A DNA stretch of 20,055 nt, taken from the NCBI GenBank assembly GCA_910586285.1, contig CAJUGR010000018.1:1-20055 (forward strand), read 5' to 3'. Positions 8,222 to 13,900 of this stretch are shown here, one piece after another. Position 1 is the first letter of the stretch. Each line of letters starts with the position of its first letter. The notes below the pieces were generated by a model that was not told where the DNA came from, ran no database searches, and was given only the letters and a program-made list of their open reading frames with translations. Source of the stretch: an uncultured Erysipelotrichaceae bacterium. Its GTDB lineage: Bacteria; Bacillota_I; Bacilli_A; Erysipelotrichales; Erysipelotrichaceae. Both the position numbers and the translations under genes were made by a program.

Positions 8222-8836
8222 ATGATAAAAATTGATTCGCTTGTATTGGGACCCTATGCAACCAATTGTTATTTGTTATGGAAAGATGATCATGTTCTAA
8301 TTGTCGATCCCGGCAGTAAAAGCAATAAAATCCATCAATTGATTGTGCTTTTTAATGGCGTTGTCGACGGCATTTATTTGACACATGGTCATTTTGATCA
8401 CATTGCCGGTGTGGATGCGATGGTCGATCATTATCATTGTCCGGTTTATATGAATGAACTGGATATGCCGTTGTTGACCAATCCTTATTTAAATGTATCC
8501 GCAGGCAGCGGACTGGGAGATGTTGTCGTAAAGAGTAAAGTGAATGCCTTAGCACCGGGAATAAACAATATCGGAGCGTTTTCCTTTGAATTGGTGGATG
8601 CGCCGGGGCATAGTGAAGGCAGTTCCTTAATGCTTTGGGAAAACAATATGATTTGTGGTGATGTGATTTTTAAAGGCAGTATCGGACGAACCGATCTGGT
8701 AGGAGGATCCAATATTAAAATGGTACAGAGTTTACAGATGATCCGTAAGCTGAATCCTGATTATCTTGTTTATCCGGGGCATGGAGAGAAAACCACATTG
8801 TGGGAGGAATTAAAAACCAATCCCTATCTGATGTGA
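8222..8836 (+). CDS. Metallo-beta-lactamase-fold hydrolase, YqgX / glyoxalase II-like
   Basis: The 204-residue protein has the complete metal-binding set of this fold: THGHFDH (H55, H57, D59, H60), H130 (PGHSEGS), D147 (CGDVIF) and H187 (PGHGEKT). The GSIGRTDL block at 152-159 and the ending at NPYL match small glyoxalase II-like hydrolases such as B. subtilis YqgX. A role in hydrolysing S-D-lactoylglutathione-like or other thioesters is likely for the family, but the substrate cannot be told. It is predicted to be cytoplasmic. Start: ATG 8222 has GAGAGGA 6 bases upstream; the open frame reaching back to 8060 runs through rpmG in another frame and is not used. The same gene type stands before comG in B. 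subtilis. Confidence 0.9.
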   Translation: MIKIDSLVLGPYATNCYLLWKDDHVLIVDPGSKSNKIHQLIVLFNGVVDGIYLTHGHFDHIAGVDAMVDHYHCPVYMNELDMPLLTNPYLNVSAGSGLGDVVVKSKVNALAPGINNIGAFSFELVDAPGHSEGSSLMLWENNMICGDVIFKGSIGRTDLVGGSNIKMVQSLQMIRKLNPDYLVYPGHGEKTTLWEELKTNPYLM

Positions 8837-8892
8837 TATAAAAAATGGAATATCAAAAGGATTTTATTCTTAAGTAGAAAAGGCGTGACAGA

Positions 8893-8976
8893 GTGAAAAA
8901 AAGCGCAGTCGGTTCGGCATTAGCCGGCAGCGCATTGGTTGCGACAACAGAAAACAGAAAAGAAACAACAAAATAA
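8893..8976 (+). CDS. Possible 27-residue peptide, unknown
   Basis: A GTG-started frame of 27 codons follows AAAGGCGTGA (8879-8888), a passable ribosome binding site about 5 bases upstream. The peptide begins with MKKS, has a small-residue hydrophobic stretch AVGSALAGSALVA containing a GSAL-GSAL repeat, and ends with a polar Lys/Thr/Glu tail. It could be a secreted or membrane-associated peptide. A terminator hairpin starts 12 bases after the stop, consistent with a real transcription unit. No family is recognised and the frame is short, so chance is a real alternative. Confidence 0.35.
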   Translation: MKKSAVGSALAGSALVATTENRKETTK

Positions 8977-8988
8977 ATCAGTTCCTAT

Positions 8989-9036
8989 AAGAAGCAGCGA
9001 TGAGAACCAATGATGATCATCCACTGCTTCTTTTTA
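8989..9036 (+). terminator. Terminator upstream of comG
   Basis: AAGAAGCAG (8989-8997) pairs with CTGCTTCTT (9024-9032), followed by TTTT. The 26-base loop contains a further palindrome, GATGATCATC. It separates the hydrolase and small-ORF transcripts from comG. Confidence 0.75.
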
Positions 9037-9129
9037 TATGCGATGAATAACGTAAATTTAAAAGAGGAAATGATATTTATATGAATGAATATGTTGTGAA
9101 GATGGCTGCCATCTAATTATGATAATGAA

Positions 9130-9158
9130 CGTACATTCTGATGAAGGAAAAATATAAT
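9130..9158 (+). promoter_or_regulatory. Possible comG promoter
   Basis: TATAAT at 9153-9158 lies inside the near-symmetric AAAAATATAATTATTTT (9148-9164). The -35 at 17 bp is poor (CGTACA, 9130-9135), which would fit a promoter needing an activator. It implies a leader of about 80 bases. No exact ComK box (AAAA-N5-TTTT) or streptococcal-type cin-box is present. Confidence 0.3.
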
Positions 9159-9200
9159 TATTTTGCTAGTAAATTGTGGTGGTCACTTAATTTCTGTAAA

Positions 9201-9216
9201 TGTCACATGATTGACG
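9201..9216. promoter_or_regulatory. Possible operator before comGA
   Basis: TGTCA-N6-TGACG at 9201-9216 is an inverted repeat with one mismatch to TGTCA-N6-TGACA. A direct GTCAC copy at 9182-9186 is exactly 20 bp (two helical turns) from the GTCAC at 9202-9206. No regulator can be assigned. Confidence 0.25.
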
Positions 9217-9244
9217 AAAAGAATATACAGAGGAAGTGATAACG

Positions 9245-10243
9245 ATGCGTGATCAGCTGGAACAGTTGGTGGAATTGGGGTTACATCATCAAGTAACCGA
9301 CTTTCATTTCATTTTATATCACGGAAGTTTGCGTGTTATGATGCGTGGTAGAAACGGTATGGAAGAAGTACAGAGTGCATTGCTTGATTTACGTTTATTT
9401 CATTATTTGAAATATATTGCCAATTTGGATTTGGGGAATTGTGATAAGCCGCAATCCGGTAGCTTTCCGTTGGATATCCATGGACAAACTTTATTTTTCC
9501 GTTTTTCTTTGATAACTTCTTTTGATAAAGAAACGGGGGTATTGCGAGTTTTGAATAATCATCAGAATATCACCTTAGACGATTTGAGCAGTGAAAAAAA
9601 GCAAACTGATGTTTTTCGCCGTTGGACACGTCAGCGAAGCGGTCTAATCATTTTATCAGGTCCGACGGGAAGTGGGAAAACCACTACGCTTCATGCATTA
9701 TTGGATGAGATAGCCAAGATCGGCAAGGCTAAAATTATGACCTTGGAGGATCCGATTGAAATCCATGATTCACGCTTTGTGCAATTAGCTATCAATGAAT
9801 GCGGCGGCTTTACTTATGAAGAGGGGATTCGTCAGTTAATGCGTCATGATCCTGATGTGATAATGATCGGTGAAATACGTGATTCCTATACTGCTAAGAT
9901 GGCCTATCGCTGTGCCTTGACCGGACATATGGTCTTTTCCAGCATTCATGCGCGTACCGCGAGTGAAGCGTTAAAACGATTACAGGAATTGGGGGTGGAC
10001 AAGCAAGAATGGCAACATACTTTAACGGCCATTTGTGCCCAGCGGTTGTTTATGAGAAAAAATCACGAAAAGGAGCGAATCTGTATCTATGAAATCCTGG
10101 AGGGCACCAAGCTGCAAAGCGTCTTGGAAAATAAAGAAATATTCAACCATGAAGATATCGAAGTCAAAATTCGTAAAGCAGTGGAAAAACAGCTTATTTC
10201 CAAAACGGCTGCCGAAGGCGATCTGTACGCTGAAGCATTTTGA
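9245..10243 (+). CDS. comGA: Competence pseudopilus assembly ATPase ComGA
   Basis: ComGA is the cytoplasmic GspE/PilB-type ATPase that powers assembly of the DNA-uptake pseudopilus. In the 332-residue product the motifs are Walker A GPTGSGKT 139-146, Asp box LEDPIEI 167-173, Walker B region HDPDVIMIGE 191-200 with E200, and His box with H218 (TGHMV) and H225 (SSIHA). The N-terminal domain is short and the tetracysteine zinc motif of PilB is absent, as in Gram-positive ComGA. Start: ATG 9245; the GTG at 9236 is within the ribosome binding sequence GAGGAAGTGA. It is the first of seven com genes and its end overlaps the next. Confidence 0.96.
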   Translation: MRDQLEQLVELGLHHQVTDFHFILYHGSLRVMMRGRNGMEEVQSALLDLRLFHYLKYIANLDLGNCDKPQSGSFPLDIHGQTLFFRFSLITSFDKETGVLRVLNNHQNITLDDLSSEKKQTDVFRRWTRQRSGLIILSGPTGSGKTTTLHALLDEIAKIGKAKIMTLEDPIEIHDSRFVQLAINECGGFTYEEGIRQLMRHDPDVIMIGEIRDSYTAKMAYRCALTGHMVFSSIHARTASEALKRLQELGVDKQEWQHTLTAICAQRLFMRKNHEKERICIYEILEGTKLQSVLENKEIFNHEDIEVKIRKAVEKQLISKTAAEGDLYAEAF

Positions 10244-11177
10244 ATGGGAGGCTTTGGCTAATTTGTTACAACAAGGATATACCTTTTCCGATGCCTTTAC
10301 CATGATTCAAGGCAATCCGGTTTTGTTACAGGAACTGGAACAGGGAACACCGTTGGTAGAATTGTTGATCCAAGGACATCACGGCAGTTTTTATGATCAC
10401 TTATGCTTTTTTATGAAGATTACATCACTGAGTGAGGCGATCATGTCGGCACTGGAAATGGATGATGTCATAAAATCAATGCGCAGTCGGTTGATGAAAC
10501 AATCACGCTATCCGATGTTGTTGTTTATCATGGCTTTGTTTACCTTGTACTTATTTACCGCACAGATTTTACCGCAGCTGATGCAAGGCTTTGCGATGAA
10601 TGAGGAAAACGGAATGTGGTTAGGATCGGTTTATGTGCTACGTACTTTGGCGCTAAGTGTATTGTGTACGGTAACCTTGGCACTGATGATTACACTAATA
10701 GCCAGCCGTTCATTACGATGGAAGCTCCATATTCTGTCTTGGCTGCGTTTTACATCATTGCCTCAACAGTACTGTTCGTATTTATTAGCCGGATACTTTG
10801 CGCAATTACTTCATCATGGCATCACCACAAAAAATGCTTTTGCTTTCCTTACGCAATTAAAAATTGATAGCTTACTGCGGCAATGCGCCTGCCAAATGGA
10901 AGCGCAATTACAGGATGGGCTTTCGTTAGATGAATGCCTTTCTTCACAGTGTTGGTTGGATGATGCTTTTGTCAGAATGTGGATGATTGCCGAGCATACT
11001 CACAATATGGAAGCATCATTAAAGCAGTATCAGAAACAACAGGAAGCCACTTGGGAACAGCTGTTAAAAAGAATTGGTATCGGCATTCAAATCAGCACCT
11101 ATCTCTTTGTCGGAATCATGGTGATTCTGGTTTATCAGATCATGTTGGTGCCATTACAAATGATGGAGTCTATGTAA
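10149..11177 (+). CDS. comGB: Competence pseudopilus membrane platform ComGB (GspF/PilC family)
   Basis: ComGB is the polytopic inner-membrane protein that carries the pseudopilus base. Two T2SF repeats are visible: the first begins WEALANLLQQGYTFSDAF, and the second at CSYLLAGYFAQLLHHGITTKNAF. Three membrane segments are clear: YPMLLFIMALFTLYLFTAQ, a stretch around VLRTLALSVLCTVTLALMI, and the C-terminal YLFVGIMVILVYQIMLVPL. The start is uncertain. ATG 10149 gives 342 residues and overlaps comGA by 95 bases but lacks a good ribosome binding site; ATG 10089 is also open; TTG 10254 or 10263 follow GGGAGG (10246-10251) but would cut into the first T2SF helix. The stop TAA (11175-11177) overlaps the ribosome binding site of comGC. 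Confidence 0.9.
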   Translation: MKISKSKFVKQWKNSLFPKRLPKAICTLKHFEWEALANLLQQGYTFSDAFTMIQGNPVLLQELEQGTPLVELLIQGHHGSFYDHLCFFMKITSLSEAIMSALEMDDVIKSMRSRLMKQSRYPMLLFIMALFTLYLFTAQILPQLMQGFAMNEENGMWLGSVYVLRTLALSVLCTVTLALMITLIASRSLRWKLHILSWLRFTSLPQQYCSYLLAGYFAQLLHHGITTKNAFAFLTQLKIDSLLRQCACQMEAQLQDGLSLDECLSSQCWLDDAFVRMWMIAEHTHNMEASLKQYQKQQEATWEQLLKRIGIGIQISTYLFVGIMVILVYQIMLVPLQMMESM

Positions 11178-11188
11178 AGGAGGAGAAG

Positions 11189-11494
11189 ATGATGGAGAAA
11201 AATCAGGACGGTTTTACGATTTTGGAAATGATCATTGTTTTATCTATTATTGCGCTGGTATTTTTGTTGACTTTGCCAAATATCCAACAGAAACAAGAAA
11301 TTATCCATGATAAGGGATGTGAAGCACTGGTAGAAGTTGTGAATGCACAGATTCTGTTGTATGAAGTGGATCACCTGGTTCCGCCGACCAGCATTGATCA
11401 GTTGATCGCGGAAGGATATATCAAAGATACACAGCGAAGATGTCCGGCCGGAGAGATGATTGAAATTGCGAATGGACAAGCACAGGCACGATGA
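11189..11494 (+). CDS. comGC: Major competence pseudopilin ComGC
   Basis: The product (101 residues) is a class of type IV-like prepilin: short basic/polar leader, then G8|F9 with Glu at +5 (GFTILEMIIVL), followed by a hydrophobic helix to about 29. Cleavage by a prepilin peptidase (ComC) and methylation of F9 are expected. C44 and C85 match the disulfide-forming pair known for ComGC. AAGGAGG (11177-11183) lies 5 bases before ATG 11189 and 8 before the next ATG (11192); either could be used. It is the main pseudopilus subunit that spans the wall for DNA binding or pulling. Confidence 0.95.
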   Translation: MMEKNQDGFTILEMIIVLSIIALVFLLTLPNIQQKQEIIHDKGCEALVEVVNAQILLYEVDHLVPPTSIDQLIAEGYIKDTQRRCPAGEMIEIANGQAQAR

Positions 11495-11858
11495 AGGCTT
11501 TACGATGGTTGAAATGCTGCTGGTGCTGATGCTTGGCTGTTTCTTGCTCATGCTGTTTCCGCTGATGCATGCACGCCATCATGATTTCATGCTTCACATG
11601 GAACAATTAAAGCAATTATTGTTGTTAGAACAGGAACGGGCAATTCAGGAAGTTCGTTCCATCAAAGTGGATTGGAATCAAACAAAGATGCGATCAGGAG
11701 AAAATACATATGAACTGGGCATGGTTTGTGAGGGCAGTGTGATCTTTCATCCCAATGGCAATGTGGATCGTGCCAAAACGATAACCTGTCATCAGGATGG
11801 ACAATCTGCCAAGCTGATTATTCAATTAGGAAGCGGGCGTATGTATGTTGCAAAATAA
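11472..11858 (+). CDS. comGD: Minor competence pseudopilin ComGD
   Basis: The protein has a prepilin signal, DEGFTMVEMLLVLMLG, with cleavage between G and F and Glu at +5, then a hydrophobic helix and a 90-residue C-terminal part ending in a strand-rich IQLGSGRMYV. This fits ComGD, a GspH-like minor pseudopilin. I give the start as ATG 11472 (128 residues). TTG 11460 is in frame and has GGAGAG 4 bases upstream, so it is a real alternative giving 132 residues. The gene overlaps the end of comGC by 23 bases and the start of comGE by 14, showing coupled translation. Confidence 0.88.
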   Translation: MDKHRHDEGFTMVEMLLVLMLGCFLLMLFPLMHARHHDFMLHMEQLKQLLLLEQERAIQEVRSIKVDWNQTKMRSGENTYELGMVCEGSVIFHPNGNVDRAKTITCHQDGQSAKLIIQLGSGRMYVAK

Positions 11859-12027
11859 CAAGGGAAGCTTACTCATTGATGTACTGCTGGCCTTATTCAT
11901 CATCGGCTGGATGGCAGAATTGCTCTATGGTGCCCTATGTTTATCGGTGCGCTTTCAGAACCAGCCGCAAAAGGAGGATCGATTTCATGAAATCTTTGAG
12001 CGAGCCATCCGGCTTTACGATGATTGA
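11845..12027 (+). CDS. comGE: Minor competence pseudopilin ComGE-like (short)
   Basis: Only 60 residues, against about 100-115 for usual ComGE. The N-terminus NNKGSLLIDVLLALFIIGW is prepilin-like but atypical: Ser instead of Phe at +1 and Asp instead of Glu at +5 after the Gly. After the hydrophobic helix there is a charged tail with ERAIRLYDD. It overlaps comGD by 14 bases and comGF by 41. Identity rests mainly on place in the operon and the hydrophobic helix. It could be a genuinely short form in this lineage or a gene losing its C-terminal domain; no frameshifted remainder is evident because comGF follows directly. Confidence 0.72.
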   Translation: MLQNNKGSLLIDVLLALFIIGWMAELLYGALCLSVRFQNQPQKEDRFHEIFERAIRLYDD

Positions 12028-12391
12028 GGTGCTGATCGCATTGTTGTCTGCTTCATTATGTGCATTGTTATGTGTTCAAATAGCAAGTTTGATAAGCCAT
12101 GATCCGCTTCACGATTATCGAGCTGAGGACGAAATCGCGATCAAACAAATGCGTCTTATCCTGGCTCAAAGTCAAATAACGGATGTGCAAACAGATACTT
12201 TATCCTTTTTTTACCATGAAAATCGTTTTCGCTTGGTTCAATATGAGGATAAACTGGTAAAGCGCAAAGGCTTTGAAGTGTTGTTACAGGATATTGATGA
12301 AGCACGCTTTCATCGCGAGAATCATTGCGTTATTCTACAATATCGACGTGGTGTTAGCAAACGAAAGGTAGTACTCACCTGTGAAGAGTAA
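11987..12391 (+). CDS. comGF: Minor competence pseudopilin ComGF
   Basis: The 134-residue product starts with a prepilin signal, SGFTMIEVLIALL, with Gly|Phe and Glu at +5. The rest matches the ComGF pattern: a helix with KQMRLIL, a TLSFFYHENRFRLVQYED segment, the VLLQDIDEARF block and a final ILQYRRG strand. The start ATG 11987 has AAAAGGAGG about 9 bases upstream; the longer frame back to 11876 only reads comGE out of frame. The comGF end overlaps the GTG start of comGG by 11 bases. Confidence 0.88.
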   Translation: MKSLSEPSGFTMIEVLIALLSASLCALLCVQIASLISHDPLHDYRAEDEIAIKQMRLILAQSQITDVQTDTLSFFYHENRFRLVQYEDKLVKRKGFEVLLQDIDEARFHRENHCVILQYRRGVSKRKVVLTCEE

Positions 12392-12788
12392 CGGCTTTGC
12401 GAGCATTTATGCTTTACTGCTGTTGGAATTGGTTGTTGCATTTTGTATCACGTTGATCATCGCCACCACAACATTCACCGCATCCGATCCGCAGGCACCT
12501 TTGTTTGAAGCAGAAATCTATGCCATATATCACATTAAAGCACGCATTAATGAAGCAAGTGAACAGACACCGCCACAGGATATGACACCAGAGTCCAATG
12601 AGGAAACAGACGAAATAAAAGATTCTTATTTTGCTGTTACTTCCGAGATTTTGAATTATGATGGGATTATGATCAAAATTCAATATGAAGAAGACACCGT
12701 GGATGTATTTTATCAAAACGTTCACTTGCGAATTCGCTGTGATCTTATCCATAAAAGAATCACGGATCTGGTATATCTTTCGCAATGA
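12381..12788 (+). CDS. comGG: ComGG-like minor competence pseudopilin
   Basis: The 135-residue protein starts with SNGFASIYALLLLELVVAFCITL, a prepilin-like hydrophobic N-terminus lacking the +5 Glu (Tyr instead), as is common in GspK/ComGG-type tip subunits. The rest is polar, with an acidic patch (PESNEETDEIKD) and a FYQNVHLRIRCDL strand. Position right after comGF and the size fit ComGG. The start is GTG 12381, overlapping comGF, with AAAGGTAG about 10 bases upstream. Sequence similarity within ComGG families is low, so the name rests on position and N-terminus. Confidence 0.75.
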   Translation: MKSNGFASIYALLLLELVVAFCITLIIATTTFTASDPQAPLFEAEIYAIYHIKARINEASEQTPPQDMTPESNEETDEIKDSYFAVTSEILNYDGIMIKIQYEEDTVDVFYQNVHLRIRCDLIHKRITDLVYLSQ

Positions 12789-12817
12789 AAGCCAAAGTAA
12801 TAAAAGAAGGTGATAGG

Positions 12818-13147
12818 ATGCTGCTCAATATCATAACGAGTATGTGCTTTTATACGATAATGCTGGCTTTCGGACATCTCATGTGCTTTGTGGAAGTGAT
12901 GGGATACCATACCATTCCGATTTATTTTTTGATCTTAATTGTGACAATGGGTTTGTATCGTGAAAACTGTAAGGCATTGGAAATCAAGGACTTCATTATT
13001 TGTGCAATCTTTGTGGCGCTTTGCATGCTCTATTTTTATTACAACGATTATCACTGCAGTATCGATGTCATCTGTTATATGTATCTGGCAGTATTTTTAC
13101 CATATACTTCGTTTGCCTCCGGGATTCGCTATCGCAGTTTGATGTGA
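12818..13147 (+). CDS. Small membrane protein at the end of the comG operon, unknown
   Basis: The 109-residue protein is almost entirely hydrophobic with about four membrane segments (around 3-25, 30-47, 56-74 and 79-97) and several Cys. I do not recognise a family: there is no GxGD motif of prepilin peptidases and no known com signature. The start is ATG 12818, 5 bases after AAGGTG (12807-12812). An ATG at 12785 is in frame and overlaps the comGG stop (ATGA), but has no ribosome binding site. No promoter or terminator separates it from comGG, so it is probably made with the com genes. It could be an unknown competence component or an unrelated passenger. Confidence 0.72.
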   Translation: MLLNIITSMCFYTIMLAFGHLMCFVEVMGYHTIPIYFLILIVTMGLYRENCKALEIKDFIICAIFVALCMLYFYYNDYHCSIDVICYMYLAVFLPYTSFASGIRYRSLM

Positions 13148-13153
13148 AAAAAT

Positions 13154-13182
13154 TTGACGAGTATCATAAAATGCATTAAAAT
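13154..13182 (+). promoter_or_regulatory. efp promoter
   Basis: TTGACG (13154-13159), 17 bp, TAAAAT (13177-13182): close to sigma-A consensus at ideal spacing. The start near 13189 gives a leader of about 27 bases with ribosome binding sequence AAAGGTGA at 13203-13210. Confidence 0.8.
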
Positions 13183-13215
13183 AGTAGAGGATAAAAATAA
13201 AGAAAGGTGAATGAT

Positions 13216-13779
13216 ATGATATCCTCTAATGATTTGAAACCAGGTATGACAATTCAACAGGACGGAAATATTTTTGTTGTGTTGGAACAGAGTCAAAATA
13301 AAACAGCACGTTCGGCAATGGTCGTAAAAGCGAAAGTTCGCAATTTGCGAACCGGTGCCAATGTGGAGCTATCCTGGGGCGGCGGTGATAAAATCCAACC
13401 GGCACGTATTGACAAGAAGGAGATGCAGTATTTATATGATACTGATGAAGCATTGGTTTTTATGGATAATGAAACCTATGAACAAATTGAAATTCCCAAG
13501 GATCGCTTAAAGTGGGAAATGAATTTTATGAAGCCAAATGACAACGTCATGATTTCGATGTTTGAAGGTGAAATTCTCGGTGTTATCCTGCCCGATAAGG
13601 CAACGCTGCAAGTTGTGGAATGTGAGCCGGCAGTAAAAGGAGATACGGCTACCAGCGCTTCTAAAAATGCCAAATTGGAAAGCGGATTGGAAATTAAAGT
13701 ACCGCTGTTCATCGAACAGGATGAGATGATTGTCGTTAATACGGCAGATGGAAAATATTCCGGACGCGCAAAGGACTAA
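13216..13779 (+). CDS. efp: Translation elongation factor P
   Basis: EF-P binds the ribosome between the P and E sites and relieves stalling at polyproline. The 187-residue length and the three beta-barrel pattern are normal: MISSNDLKPGMTI at the start, VRNLRTGA 41-48, MQYLYD, FMDNETYEQIEIP, VVECEPAVKGDT and VINTADGKYSGR-like ending. The odd point is the tip of domain I. Where B. subtilis has PGKGAAF with modified K32, this protein has NKTARSAMVV, with Arg at position 32. I chose ATG 13216; the GTG at 13207 forms part of the ribosome binding site AAAGGTGA. It has its own promoter and terminator. Confidence 0.97.
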   Translation: MISSNDLKPGMTIQQDGNIFVVLEQSQNKTARSAMVVKAKVRNLRTGANVELSWGGGDKIQPARIDKKEMQYLYDTDEALVFMDNETYEQIEIPKDRLKWEMNFMKPNDNVMISMFEGEILGVILPDKATLQVVECEPAVKGDTATSASKNAKLESGLEIKVPLFIEQDEMIVVNTADGKYSGRAKD

Positions 13780-13790
13780 GGAGTATAATG

Positions 13791-13815
13791 AAACCGCAAG
13801 ATGCGGTTTTCTTTT
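13791..13815 (+). terminator. efp terminator
   Basis: AAACCGC (13791-13797) pairs with GCGGTTT (13803-13809) around AAGAT, followed by TCTTTT. It lies 11 bases after the efp stop. Confidence 0.85.
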
Positions 13816-13844
13816 GGATTTTGTCAAGAATCTCTTGGTTTATC

Positions 13845-13874
13845 ATACCAATCCGTTGCGAAGTTTGATATAAT
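13845..13874 (+). promoter_or_regulatory. Promoter of the unknown protein-cmk-der-gpsA operon
   Basis: TGATATAAT at 13866-13874 is an extended -10; the -35 region near 13845-13850 (ATACCA) is weak, as is usual for extended -10 promoters. The start lies about 20 bases before the ATG at 13901. Confidence 0.6.
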
Positions 13875-13900
13875 AATAGCTGATTAGGAGGTTTTTTCTT

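Larger units (their letters stand above)
8837..9244. other. Long gap between the hydrolase gene and comGA
   Basis: The 400-base stretch holds the possible 27-residue peptide, the terminator at 8989-9036 and an AT-rich comG control region. An 11-residue frame at 9081-9116 has AGAGGA 12 bases upstream, too far to be convincing. A short hairpin GATGG-CTG-CCATC sits inside that frame. No RNA gene or larger ORF is seen. Confidence 0.6.

Noticed and set aside
9081..9116. 11-residue leader peptide upstream of comGA
   Set aside because: The ribosome binding site is 12 bases away and the frame is too short to separate from chance.
9202..9244. Streptococcal-type cin-box or sigma-H promoter before comGA (GAATAT at 9221)
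   Set aside because: The core TACGAATA is absent, no matching -35 exists at correct spacing, and the start would fall in the ribosome binding site.
12818..13147. Prepilin peptidase (ComC) at the end of comG
   Set aside because: The protein is too short and lacks the GxGD and other aspartates of that family.
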